A stretch of 35,400 nucleotides of DNA from CBDUEV01 sp965366365 (GTDB lineage Bacteria; Actinomycetota; Acidimicrobiia; Spongiisociales; JAENVV01): NCBI GenBank assembly GCA_965366365.1, contig CBDUEV010000029.1, positions 1 to 35,400 on the forward strand. The letters are read 5' to 3'. The number at the start of each line of letters is the position of its first letter. Position 1 is the stretch's first letter. Position numbers and translations under genes: made by a program. A model generated the notes under the pieces. The model ran no database searches. It was not told the DNA's origin and saw only the letters and a program-made list of their open reading frames with translations. Positions 21,923 to 29,670 of the stretch are shown here, piece after piece.

Positions 21923-23260
21923 ATGCGCATGGATGCTCAAGTCATGGAGGCCCTGGAGGTTCTCGGACGTGAACGTGGTGTGTCGGTCGAGACGATTCTC
22001 GATGCGTTGGCCAACGCCCTTGTCTCTGCCTACAAGCGGAGTCCCGGCGCCGCCGAGGAGGCGCGGGTTGTGATCGACTCCGATTCCGGCGACATAGTCG
22101 TGTACGGTCAGGAGCTCGACGACGACGGCAACGTGACCAGGGAGTGGGAAGACACCCCCGACGATTTCGGGCGCATCGCCGCACAGACCGCCAAGCAGGT
22201 GATCGCTCAGCGACTCCGCGAGGCCAAGCGAGACCAGGTGTTCGACCTCTACGAAGGCCGTGACGGTGACCTCGTGACCGGAATCATCCAGCAGGTCGAT
22301 AACCGCTACACGATCCTCGATCTCGGCGATTCGGAAGCGCTCATGCCGGGCTCGGAGCGGATCCCGTACGAGCGGCTCGAACGCGGTAATCGCGTCAAGG
22401 CCATCATCCTCGAGGTCCGGAACGAGGCGAAGGGGCCCCAAATCGTGGTCAGCCGGAGCCACCCGGATTTCGTGCGCCGGCTCCTCGAACTCGAGGTGCC
22501 CGAACTGGTCGACTCGACGATCGAGATCATGGCGATCGCCCGAGAAGCCGGTCACCGTACCAAGATCGCCGTCAAATCCAACGATCCGAACGTCGATCCG
22601 AAGGGGGCGTGTGTCGGTGCGCGCGGGTCCCGGGTTCGGCAGGTCGTCAATGAACTGCGGGGCGAAAAGGTCGACGTCGTCGAGTGGCGCGAAGACCTGC
22701 CACAGTTCATCGCCGAGGCGCTTGGTCCCGCCAAGGTTCAGGAAGTGAGGATCGACGAAGAAACGAAGACGGCCACGGTCATCGTCAATGAGCATCAGCT
22801 CTCGCTGGCGATCGGCAAGGAGGGTCAAAACGCCCGTCTGGCCGCGCGGCTCTCGGGGTACCGGGTCGATATTCAGTCCGACCAGCCGCCGCGACCAGTC
22901 GAGCCGGTCGCCGTGGTGGCGGCCGAGGAGACCAGCGAAGCCGGCACAGCCGAGGCTGCCCCGGACGAATCGGGAGAGGCGGTGGTGCCGGAGGTCCCGG
23001 CCGAAGCGCCCACCGAGGTGGTGGCCGCATCCGAAGAAGTAGCGGCTGAGGCGCCTGCCGAGGCCACGGCCGAAGGCGCTGCTGAAACCCCGGCGGAGAC
23101 GGTCATCGAGGCCTCTGCCGCGTCTGGGGAGGCCGAAGAAGAAGGAACGGCGGAAGTTGAGGCAGCCGACGCAGGTGACCCTGCCGAACTGGCAGTCCCA
23201 AACACTCAGTCAGAGGATACGGTGGACGGTGCCGAGAGCACCGACACCGAAGAGGAGTAG
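21923..23260 (+). CDS. nusA: Transcription termination/antitermination factor NusA
   Basis: NusA binds RNA polymerase and RNA to control pausing, termination and antitermination. The 445-aa protein has the N-terminal polymerase-binding domain (about 1-125), the S1 domain (about 130-200: DLVTGIIQQVDNRYTILDLG) and two KH domains (about 205-320: KIAVKSNDPNVDPKGACVGARG, LSLAIGKEGQNARLAARLSGY). Residues 321-445 are a long Glu/Ala/Pro-rich acidic tail with no match to the E. coli C-terminal repeats. AGGAGG precedes the ATG. infB follows after 9 nt; ylxR, common between nusA and infB, is missing. Confidence 0.95.
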   Translation: MRMDAQVMEALEVLGRERGVSVETILDALANALVSAYKRSPGAAEEARVVIDSDSGDIVVYGQELDDDGNVTREWEDTPDDFGRIAAQTAKQVIAQRLREAKRDQVFDLYEGRDGDLVTGIIQQVDNRYTILDLGDSEALMPGSERIPYERLERGNRVKAIILEVRNEAKGPQIVVSRSHPDFVRRLLELEVPELVDSTIEIMAIAREAGHRTKIAVKSNDPNVDPKGACVGARGSRVRQVVNELRGEKVDVVEWREDLPQFIAEALGPAKVQEVRIDEETKTATVIVNEHQLSLAIGKEGQNARLAARLSGYRVDIQSDQPPRPVEPVAVVAAEETSEAGTAEAAPDESGEAVVPEVPAEAPTEVVAASEEVAAEAPAEATAEGAAETPAETVIEASAASGEAEEEGTAEVEAADAGDPAELAVPNTQSEDTVDGAESTDTEEE

Positions 23261-23269
23261 CGAAGCAGA

Positions 23270-25423
23270 GTGGCGAGAGTACGGATCTACGAATTAGCAC
23301 GGGAACTCGAACTCGAGTCCAAAGATGTACTGGCACGCGCCCAGGAACTCGGATTGGCCGTCAAGACGGCCTCGTCGGGTGTGGAGCCAGACGAGGCAGA
23401 GCGGTTGCGGGCGTCCTTGGCCGGCGCCGATCAAGCCGAGGCGGCGACTGCGGTAGAGGATTCTCCCGCGCCCGCTCCGGTGGAGGAACCGCCTCCCGCA
23501 CCGGCCTCGGTGGAGGAACCGCCCGCCGCACCGGCGCCGGTGGAAGAGTCTCCCGCCCCCGCTCCGGTGGAGGAACCAGCCGCGGCACCCGCCCCGGTGG
23601 AGTCGGCCGCCGAAGCCGAAGAGGCGCCGGTCGAAGAACCCGCCGCTGCCCAAGACGAGCGGGCCTCCGTCTCGGTCGCCTCGGGTATCACGCCAAAAGA
23701 ACTCGCTGAGGTCATCGATGAGCCGGCCAACTCGATCGTCACCACGCTCATCCAAATGGGCGAGATGGTGGGGCTGGGTGTGCCGATTCCCGATGAGGCG
23801 ATCGAACTCCTCGGTGAGCATTTCGGCGTCGATATCGAGATCGACGGCGAAGCCGAGCCGGCAGCACCGACACCCCGGGCCAAGCGAACGTACGAAGACG
23901 ACCCGGCCAACCTGGTCACCCGCCCACCCGTGGTGACCGTCATGGGCCATGTCGATCACGGCAAGACCACCCTCCTCGACGCGATCCGCTCGACCAACGT
24001 GGTCGGCGGAGAGGCTGGAGGCATCACTCAACACATCGGTGCGTACCAGGTGATCTCCGGAGACAGCCTCATCACCTTCCTCGACACGCCGGGTCACGAA
24101 GCCTTCACGGCGCTACGCGCCCGAGGCGCCGAGGTCACCGACATCGTCGTGCTCGTGGTGGCGGCAGACGACGGCATCATGCCCCAAACCGCCGAAGCGA
24201 TCAGTCACTCGAAGGCCGCCGGGGTTCCCATCATCGTGGCCATCAACAAGATGGACCTCCCCGCCGCCGACCCGTCCAGGGTCCGTGCGCAGCTCACCGA
24301 GTACGGGTTGGTCGCCGAAGAGCTCGGTGGCGACATCACGACGGTGGAGTTGTCGGCCACGACCGGCCAGGGGATCGACACGCTGCTCGAGGTCATCGAC
24401 CTCGTTGCGCAGCTCGAAGACTTCAAAGGAAACCCCAAGCCGGCTGCTTCGGGGGTGGTTGTGGAGAGTCAGCTGGACAAAGGCCGCGGCGCCGTCGCCA
24501 CGGTGATCGTCCAGCGAGGGACTCTCAAGCAGGGTGATGCGCTCGTGGCGGGTCCCGTATCCGGGCGGGTTCGAGCCATGCTCGACCACACCGGCGAGCA
24601 GATGAAATCGGCGGGTCCCTCGACTCCGGTGCTGGTCATGGGGTGGTCGGATGTTCCCACCGCCGGTGATCCGTTCGACGTGGTCAAGAACGAACGCACG
24701 GCGCGCTCCATGGCCCAGGATCGTTTCGAGGAACTGAGAGCATCGCAACAGGTCATACCCACCGCGCGGGAGCGCCTCGCCCAGCTGCTGGACCAGCTTC
24801 GCACCGCCGACGAGGCGGAACTGCGAATCATTCTGAAAGCGGACGCCAACGGGTCGCTGGAAGCCGTTCGGGACTCGATCGTGAAGATCACGAGAGAGGG
24901 CGGCAAGATCACAACGATCCACGCCGCCGTCGGCGGGATCACCGAGAACGATGTGAGTCTCGCCGAGGTCACCGAGTCCGTGGTGTTCGGCTTCAATGTC
25001 CGGCCCGACAGTCAAGCCCGCAAGCTCGCCGAGCAAAAGGGCATCGAGATCCGTCCGTACCAGATCATCTACGAGCTGCTCGATGATCTCGAGGCGATGC
25101 TCGTCGGCCGCTTGGCGCCGGATGAAGTGGAAGCGGTGCTCGGCTCGGCCGAGGTCCGCGAGATCTTCAAGGTGCCGCGCAAGGGCAATATCGCCGGATC
25201 CTACGTCACCGAGGGTCAGATGACCCGAGGCGCCAAGGTGCGGCTGCTGCGTGACGGCATCGTGATCCACGACGGCTCGATCGACTCGCTGCGCCGATTC
25301 AAGGACGATGTCCGTGAGGTCAACTCCGGCTTTGAATGCGGTATCGGTATCGCCGGCTACAACGACGTCAAAGAGGGCGATGTGATCGAGGCGTACGAGG
25401 TTCGAGAAGTCGCCCGGGTCTGA
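23270..25423 (+). CDS. infB: Translation initiation factor IF-2
   Basis: IF-2 is the GTPase that brings fMet-tRNA to the 30S subunit. The 717-aa product has an IF2_N domain (about 1-52), a Pro/Ala/Glu linker with repeats (about 60-140), a second IF2_N-like domain (about 143-200), and the G domain from about 220: GHVDHGKT, DTPGHEAF, NKMD. Domains II, III and IV follow and end YEVREVARV. The GTG start has no strong Shine-Dalgarno, so translation may be coupled to nusA 9 nt upstream. The linker repeats are in-frame nucleotide repeats (see the repeat entry). Confidence 0.96.
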   Translation: MARVRIYELARELELESKDVLARAQELGLAVKTASSGVEPDEAERLRASLAGADQAEAATAVEDSPAPAPVEEPPPAPASVEEPPAAPAPVEESPAPAPVEEPAAAPAPVESAAEAEEAPVEEPAAAQDERASVSVASGITPKELAEVIDEPANSIVTTLIQMGEMVGLGVPIPDEAIELLGEHFGVDIEIDGEAEPAAPTPRAKRTYEDDPANLVTRPPVVTVMGHVDHGKTTLLDAIRSTNVVGGEAGGITQHIGAYQVISGDSLITFLDTPGHEAFTALRARGAEVTDIVVLVVAADDGIMPQTAEAISHSKAAGVPIIVAINKMDLPAADPSRVRAQLTEYGLVAEELGGDITTVELSATTGQGIDTLLEVIDLVAQLEDFKGNPKPAASGVVVESQLDKGRGAVATVIVQRGTLKQGDALVAGPVSGRVRAMLDHTGEQMKSAGPSTPVLVMGWSDVPTAGDPFDVVKNERTARSMAQDRFEELRASQQVIPTARERLAQLLDQLRTADEAELRIILKADANGSLEAVRDSIVKITREGGKITTIHAAVGGITENDVSLAEVTESVVFGFNVRPDSQARKLAEQKGIEIRPYQIIYELLDDLEAMLVGRLAPDEVEAVLGSAEVREIFKVPRKGNIAGSYVTEGQMTRGAKVRLLRDGIVIHDGSIDSLRRFKDDVREVNSGFECGIGIAGYNDVKEGDVIEAYEVREVARV
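23461..23620. repeat. In-frame repeats in the infB linker
   Basis: Units around ccggtggaggaaccgcc encode PAPVEEPP-type motifs, repeated about six times with Ala/Ser changes. Copy-number change would alter linker length in IF-2. Confidence 0.6.
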
Positions 25424-25446
25424 CCCTCTGACTTCGGTTTCTGAGC

Positions 25447-25743
25447 ATGGTGCACGCGGCGGTGATGCGGGTCGAGTTTCTCATTCCCGTCTCGCGTTCC
25501 CTCAAGGAGAAGCGCCGAGTTCTCAAGCCGTTGTTGACGTCGCTGGGACGGACCTTTCCGGTAGCGGTGGCGGAGGTGGATCATCAAAACGTGTGGCAAC
25601 GGGCTGCGGTGGCAGTGGCGTTCGTGGCGGGTGACGCGCCCCAGCTGGAGCGACTGATCGACGCGGTTCGTACCTTTTTCGACGAACATGTGGAGATCGA
25701 CGTTTTGGATGTGCATCTCAGCTATCTGGAGGATCCTCGATGA
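25447..25743 (+). CDS. DUF503 (YlxP-like) protein
   Basis: A 98-aa protein of the DUF503/YlxP family, typically found between infB and rbfA in Gram-positive bacteria; it is suspected to aid ribosome assembly, but this is not established. Visible family marks are the N-terminal beta strand VEFLIPVSRSLKEKRRVLKPLL, AVAEVDHQNVWQRAAVAVAFV and the final VLDVHLSYLEDPR (fragments). It overlaps rbfA by four bases (ATGA) and follows infB by 23 nt. There is no strong Shine-Dalgarno before the ATG. Confidence 0.88.
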   Translation: MVHAAVMRVEFLIPVSRSLKEKRRVLKPLLTSLGRTFPVAVAEVDHQNVWQRAAVAVAFVAGDAPQLERLIDAVRTFFDEHVEIDVLDVHLSYLEDPR

Positions 25744-26141
25744 GTGATCGCATGCGCCGCGTCAACTCCGTGATGAGGGAGGCGGTCGCCGATGAAGTGG
25801 AACAACTCAAGGACCCGCGACTCGGCTTCGTGACCATCACCGGAGTCGACACGGCGCCCAATCTCCGCCATGCCACGGTCTACTACTCCGTCCTGGGCGA
25901 CGAGGACCAGAAGCGCCAGACGCAGGCGGCGCTCGATGCCGCCGCCCCGCGGGTCACCCATGCGGTGGGAGCCGGTTCGCGGATGAAGTACACGCCGAGG
26001 CTGCATTTCAGGATCGACGAGAGCGTCGAACGCGGAACGCGTATCTCCAAGCTGATCCACGACATCAACGAAGCCGATGCCTCCCGTGGGCGTGAGGAAG
26101 GCAGTCCTGAGGACGGGCTGTCCGGGGATCCGGTCGAGTGA
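25740..26141 (+). CDS. rbfA: Ribosome-binding factor A
   Basis: RbfA is a 30S maturation factor that binds near 16S helix 1. The 133-aa product has the KH-like fold: RMRRVNSVMREAVADEVEQLKDPRLGFVTITGV in the first half (partly written), ATVYYSVLG, and MKYTPRLHFRIDESVERGTRISKLI. The C-terminal acidic tail is variable. The stop overlaps the truB GTG by four bases (GTGA). Confidence 0.95.
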   Translation: MSDRMRRVNSVMREAVADEVEQLKDPRLGFVTITGVDTAPNLRHATVYYSVLGDEDQKRQTQAALDAAAPRVTHAVGAGSRMKYTPRLHFRIDESVERGTRISKLIHDINEADASRGREEGSPEDGLSGDPVE

Positions 26142-27031
26142 TCGGGTTTCTGCTCGTCGACAAGCCCTCGGAGTGGACCTCCCATGACGTGGTCGCCAAG
26201 GTGCGGCGGCTGATCGGGATCAAGAAAGTCGGCCATGCCGGAACCCTCGATCCCATGGCGACCGGTCTGATCGTCCTCGGGGTGGGGCGAGCCACCAAGC
26301 TCCTCCGGTTCGTTCAGGATCTTCCGAAGGTGTACGTCGCCCGCATCAAGTTCGGCGTCGCCACCGACTCGTTGGATGCGGATGGCAAAGTCGTCTCAGA
26401 CGAACCGATGCCTTTCGCCAGGGCCGACCTCGAGTCGGCCCTTCCGGCTTTCCTGGGTGAGATCGACCAGGTTCCCCCGATGGTGAGTGCCATCAAAGTG
26501 GACGGCCGCAGGCTGTACGAGCTCGCCCGGGAAGGTATCGAAATCGAGCGCCAGGCGCGTCAGGTGACCATCCACGCCATCGAGGTGCTCGATTTCGTGG
26601 CGGGTCCGCAACCGGAGGCCGAGATCCGAGTCACGTGCGGCAAGGGCACGTACATCCGGGTGCTGGCCGACGACATTGCCGAGAGGCTGGGGGGACGGGC
26701 CCACCTTTCCGCGCTTCGCCGTCACGCCAACGGGAGCCTCACCGTCGAGGGGCATGGCGTCAGCCTCGATGAGCTGGCCGACCTGGGCGAGGGCTGGTCC
26801 GAAGCCCTGCTGGCGCCGGCTGATGCCCTGGTCGACCTGCCGCCGGTGAGCTGCGACCAGGCGACGGCTCGTCTGGTCTCCCACGGACGCCGCTTCGTCA
26901 CTGGGGATCTCGGGCTCGTCGACGCGTCCGATGGCGCCGTGTACCGGATCCTGGACGACTCCTCGGGTGACCTGCTCGCCGTGTACCGTGTCGCCGGAGA
27001 TCAACTCGTTCCGGAGGTTGTGCTGTCGTGA
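26138..27031 (+). CDS. truB: tRNA pseudouridine(55) synthase
   Basis: TruB makes pseudouridine 55 in the T loop of tRNAs. The 297-aa product has the TruB motifs FLLVDKPSEWTSHDVV, GHAGTLDPMATG with catalytic Asp38, KVYVARIKFGVATDSLDADG and GTYIRVLADDIAERLG. The DHH phosphoesterase gene nrnA, often between rbfA and truB, is absent. The GTG start overlaps rbfA, and the stop overlaps the ribF GTG. Confidence 0.95.
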   Translation: MIGFLLVDKPSEWTSHDVVAKVRRLIGIKKVGHAGTLDPMATGLIVLGVGRATKLLRFVQDLPKVYVARIKFGVATDSLDADGKVVSDEPMPFARADLESALPAFLGEIDQVPPMVSAIKVDGRRLYELAREGIEIERQARQVTIHAIEVLDFVAGPQPEAEIRVTCGKGTYIRVLADDIAERLGGRAHLSALRRHANGSLTVEGHGVSLDELADLGEGWSEALLAPADALVDLPPVSCDQATARLVSHGRRFVTGDLGLVDASDGAVYRILDDSSGDLLAVYRVAGDQLVPEVVLS

Positions 27032-27957
27032 AGGTGCTCCGTGGGGATCCGCTCGAGTGGGAGACCTCCACCGGGCGCGGGTCGGCCGTCTCCATCGGCG
27101 TCTTCGACGGGGTTCACCGTGGCCACCAGGAGGTCTTGGCGGATCTCACCGCGCAAGCCGCCGAGCTGGGAGGTCTGGACAAAGCGGTGCTCACCTTTGA
27201 TCCCCATCCGCGGGCCATCCTCGAACCGGATGCTCCCGCCCACCTGCTGGCGACCGTCGAGCAACGCCTGGAATGGCTCGAGCTCGCCGGGGTGGACATA
27301 GTCGGGGTGTTGCCCTTCCCTGCGGTGAGAGATATGCAACCCCATTTCTTCATTCGCCGAGTGCTGACCGAAGCGTTGTCGGCCCGAGTGGTGGTGGTGG
27401 GCGTCGACTTCCGATTCGGCGTCGGGCGATCGGGCAATGTCGACACGTTGTGGTCGGCCGGCCAGGAGCTCGGGTTCGCCGTCGACGGCGTTCCGCTCCT
27501 GTCGGAGGCGCTCAGCCCCCTGTCATCGAGTCGGATTCGCCACCTCGTCAAGGACGGTGAAGTAGCGGCGGCCGCCGAACTCCTCGGCCGACCTTTCACG
27601 ATGCGCGGCGTGGTGGTTCGCGGCGACGGGAGAGGTCGGACGATCGGAGTGCCCACTGCCAACATGGCGGTCGCGGAGAACCTGGTGCTGCCTGCCAGGG
27701 GCGTCTACGCCTCTCAGGTGACGGTGAGCGGCGGCGTGTTTCCCGCGGTCACGAACGTGGGAATCCGACCGACGTTCGATGGAGAGAAGGTCACGGTGGA
27801 GTCCCATCTGCTCGACGTGGAACAGGACATGTACGGGATGACGATCGACGTCGCCTTCCTCCGTCGGCTCCGTGACGAGCAGAGGTTCGATGGGGTCGAG
27901 GCGCTTCTCGCTCAGATCCAGGCGGACATCGTCGCAGCCAGGAGTGCGATGGCATGA
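27028..27957 (+). CDS. ribF: Bifunctional riboflavin kinase / FAD synthetase
   Basis: RibF phosphorylates riboflavin to FMN and adenylates FMN to FAD. The 309-aa product has the N-terminal nucleotidyl transferase domain (VSIGVFDGVHRGHQEVL; VVVVGVDFRFG; LSSSRIRHLVKDGEV) and the C-terminal riboflavin kinase domain (GRTIGVPTANM with the PTxN motif; VTNVGIRPTFDG). Both domains look complete. The GTG overlaps the truB stop, and the stop overlaps the next gene (ATGA). Confidence 0.95.
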   Translation: MKVLRGDPLEWETSTGRGSAVSIGVFDGVHRGHQEVLADLTAQAAELGGLDKAVLTFDPHPRAILEPDAPAHLLATVEQRLEWLELAGVDIVGVLPFPAVRDMQPHFFIRRVLTEALSARVVVVGVDFRFGVGRSGNVDTLWSAGQELGFAVDGVPLLSEALSPLSSSRIRHLVKDGEVAAAAELLGRPFTMRGVVVRGDGRGRTIGVPTANMAVAENLVLPARGVYASQVTVSGGVFPAVTNVGIRPTFDGEKVTVESHLLDVEQDMYGMTIDVAFLRRLRDEQRFDGVEALLAQIQADIVAARSAMA

Positions 27958-28334
27958 CCAGGCGCGTACGGTCGGCGTCGCCGTTCGAGGCCTCCTACCG
28001 GTTCTGTCGCGCTCTACGGGTGGGGGATGTGATCCATGTCGCCGGCACCGCTCCCATCCCACAAGACGGAAGCTCGCCACCGGTCTCCGCCTATGAACAA
28101 ATGCTCTTGGCCGGCGCCATCGCCCTCTCCGCGGTGGAGGAGCTCGGCGGGAACGCCAGCCAGGTGGTGCGCACCCGGATGTACATCACCGATCCGGCCG
28201 ACGCCAACGACGTGGGAACTGCCCACGGGGAGCTGTTCGCCGCCGGTGAACCCGTGGCGACCATGGTGGTGGTGGCTGCGTTGCTCGACCCACGCTGGAA
28301 GGTCGAACTCGAGATCGAGGCGCTCATCCGGTGA
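27954..28334 (+). CDS. Rid (YjgF/YER057c/UK114) family protein
   Basis: A 126-aa Rid-family protein. Canonical RidA hydrolyses reactive enamine/imine intermediates. This copy has the family core (VGDVIHVAGTAP, VVRTRMYITDPADANDVG, ending KVELEIEALIR), but where RidA has the catalytic Arg105 (PARS) it has Pro-Val-Ala-Thr, with Ala102 in the Arg position. It therefore resembles the Rid subgroups that lack deaminase activity. It overlaps ribF and the following GNAT gene by four bases on each side, so it is strongly coupled to them. Function is not known. Confidence 0.85.
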   Translation: MTRRVRSASPFEASYRFCRALRVGDVIHVAGTAPIPQDGSSPPVSAYEQMLLAGAIALSAVEELGGNASQVVRTRMYITDPADANDVGTAHGELFAAGEPVATMVVVAALLDPRWKVELEIEALIR

Positions 28335-29065
28335 CGCCTGCGGAGATCACGCGGCTCGAGCGTGCCTCGTCGGCGATCTTTTTGGGCGATGCCACATGGG
28401 AGCGCCATGGCTGGCGTGCCCTCGTCTCGGCGTTGCCCAACCGCAGAGCCAACGCGGCCTATCCCTTCGCGGCGGTCGAAGACCTCGAGGGAGCCATTCG
28501 CGACGTGAGGGCCTTCTTCGAGGCGCACGGCAAGAGCCCCCTGTTCAAACTCTCTCCGGGAACGCCCGGGTCGGTGCGAGCGGGTTTGCGCCAGGCCGGC
28601 TGGGTAGGGCGGTACGGGGCGGACGTCATGACGATGTCCCTCGCCGGACCGATCGAAGGTCCGTCGACGGATGTCGGGATCGCCGACCATCTCACGAGGT
28701 CATGGCTGGACACCTACTGCGCGGCCCGCTCCCTCGATCCTGTCACGTTCCGGCGCGGCTACCAGGCTCCCGGCTCCCAGATAGGCGCCGCCTCACTCGA
28801 CGGCGCCGCGTTCGGGATGGGCATCATTCGAGACGGGTGGCTCGGCGTGTTCAACATGCTCACCATCCCCGAGCGACGATCGCAGGGCTACGCCTCCCGG
28901 ATTCTCGACGCCCTCGTCGCGTGGGGGGCACAACGGGGTGCCACCTCGGCCTACCTTCAGGTGGTGGCCGACAACGTTGCCGCCCAGGGGCTCTATACTG
29001 GTCGAGGCTTCCAAGTTTCCTACGCCTACGAATATTGGGAAGAACCCGTCGTAGGTGAAGGCTGA
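28331..29065 (+). CDS. GNAT family N-acetyltransferase
   Basis: A 244-aa protein with a C-terminal GNAT domain. The acetyl-CoA-binding motif A is IPERRSQGYASRILDALV, followed by a motif-B-like end NVAAQGLYTGRGF and SYAYEYWE. The N-terminal half (1-120) looks like a second, degenerate domain, as in the FR47-like group. The substrate is unknown. It starts at a GTG overlapping the Rid gene stop (GTGA) and closes the rimP-to-GNAT run. No terminator is seen before the rpsO promoter. Confidence 0.85.
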   Translation: MTPAEITRLERASSAIFLGDATWERHGWRALVSALPNRRANAAYPFAAVEDLEGAIRDVRAFFEAHGKSPLFKLSPGTPGSVRAGLRQAGWVGRYGADVMTMSLAGPIEGPSTDVGIADHLTRSWLDTYCAARSLDPVTFRRGYQAPGSQIGAASLDGAAFGMGIIRDGWLGVFNMLTIPERRSQGYASRILDALVAWGAQRGATSAYLQVVADNVAAQGLYTGRGFQVSYAYEYWEEPVVGEG

Positions 29066-29067
29066 AC

Positions 29068-29095
29068 TTGGAGTTCTGGCCGACAGTGGTACACT
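29068..29095 (+). promoter_or_regulatory. rpsO promoter
   Basis: TTGGAG (29068-29073) and TACACT (29090-29095), spaced by 16 nt. The start near 29102 gives a leader of about 60 nt. Confidence 0.55.
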
Positions 29096-29110
29096 TCCGG
29101 CCGTCCCCAA

Positions 29111-29140
29111 GGCTCGTGCATCGACTCCATGCCGTGAGCC
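29111..29140 (+). promoter_or_regulatory. rpsO leader hairpin, possible S15 binding site
   Basis: GGCTC (29111-29115) pairs with GAGCC (29136-29140), and GCAT (29118-29121) with ATGC (29129-29132), with an internal loop gt/cgt and a loop of 7 nt. S15 binding its own mRNA leader is established in several phyla with differing architectures; that this one works so is inference. Confidence 0.4.
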
Positions 29141-29161
29141 ACCTCGACGAAGTTTGGATTC

Positions 29162-29419
29162 ATGAAGACGACGCAAGAAATCATCGCTGAGCACGGCCAA
29201 CACGAGTCGGACACCGGGTCTCCGGAGGTCCAGGTCGCGCTCTTGACCGAGCGAATCAAACACCTCACCGAGCACATGAAGGTCCACAAGCATGATTATC
29301 ACAATCAGCGTGGCCTCCTCATGCTGGTCGGCAAGCGGCGGCGGCTGCTCAACTACCTGATGCGTCAGGATGTCGAGCGTTATCGCACGCTCATCGCAAA
29401 CCTCGGTTTGCGTCGATAG
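29162..29419 (+). CDS. rpsO: 30S ribosomal protein S15
   Basis: S15 binds 16S rRNA helices 20-22 and organises the central domain. The 85-aa product has the full set of four helices, with TGSPEVQVALLTERIKHLTEH, HKHDYHNQRGLLMLVGKRRR and LLNYLMRQDVERYRTLIANL, including the His/Asp and Gly-Leu contacts with rRNA. The ATG has only a weak Shine-Dalgarno. rpsO-pnp is the usual order. Confidence 0.97.
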   Translation: MKTTQEIIAEHGQHESDTGSPEVQVALLTERIKHLTEHMKVHKHDYHNQRGLLMLVGKRRRLLNYLMRQDVERYRTLIANLGLRR

Positions 29420-29426
29420 GGTTTGG

Positions 29427-29450
29427 GAGAAGCGGCTGCGGCCGCTTCTC
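29427..29450 (+). terminator. Intrinsic terminator after rpsO
   Basis: GAGAAGCGGC-tgcg-GCCGCTTCTC is a perfect 10-bp stem 7 nt after the rpsO stop, followed by a pyrimidine-rich ttctgt rather than a long T run. It may let some transcripts through into pnp, as in the E. coli rpsO-pnp operon. Confidence 0.7.
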
Positions 29451-29573
29451 TTCTGTGCAGGATGCTGCGCAGTCACCCGGAGTCTCAACGATTGACCCGG
29501 GTGCAATGTGGGGCTTCACCTCAGTGAGGCGCCCAGGTCCGACCGATTGGTCGGGATCATCTCGCAACCAAGA

Positions 29574-29652
29574 GGAGAGAGACTCCCAGTTGTCAGTGGA
29601 GAACGTTTCGCCCGCTCGGAGCGTTGACCACTGCCAATTGGCCGCTCTCTCC
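29574..29652 (+). promoter_or_regulatory. Long hairpin in the pnp leader
   Basis: Paired segments in order: GGAGAGAG (29574-29581) with CTCTCTCC (29645-29652), CCAGTTG (29586-29592) with CAATTGG (29635-29641), CAGTGG (29594-29599) with CCACTG (29628-29633), AACG (29602-29605) with CGTT (29622-29625), and TTTCG (29606-29610) with CGGAG (29617-29621), closing a 6-nt loop. About 30 pairs, three of them G-U. It ends 7 nt before AAGGAG of pnp. Another small hairpin (CCGACC-gatt-GGTCGG, 29539-29554) lies upstream. This may be a cleavage and autocontrol site as in enteric pnp. Confidence 0.6.
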
Positions 29653-29670
29653 ATAACAGAAGGAGAAGGC

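Noticed and set aside
29455..29670. N-terminal extension of pnp upstream of the GTG at 29671
   Set aside because: The extension would be translated through the leader hairpin, has no family similarity, and AAGGAG fits the downstream GTG.
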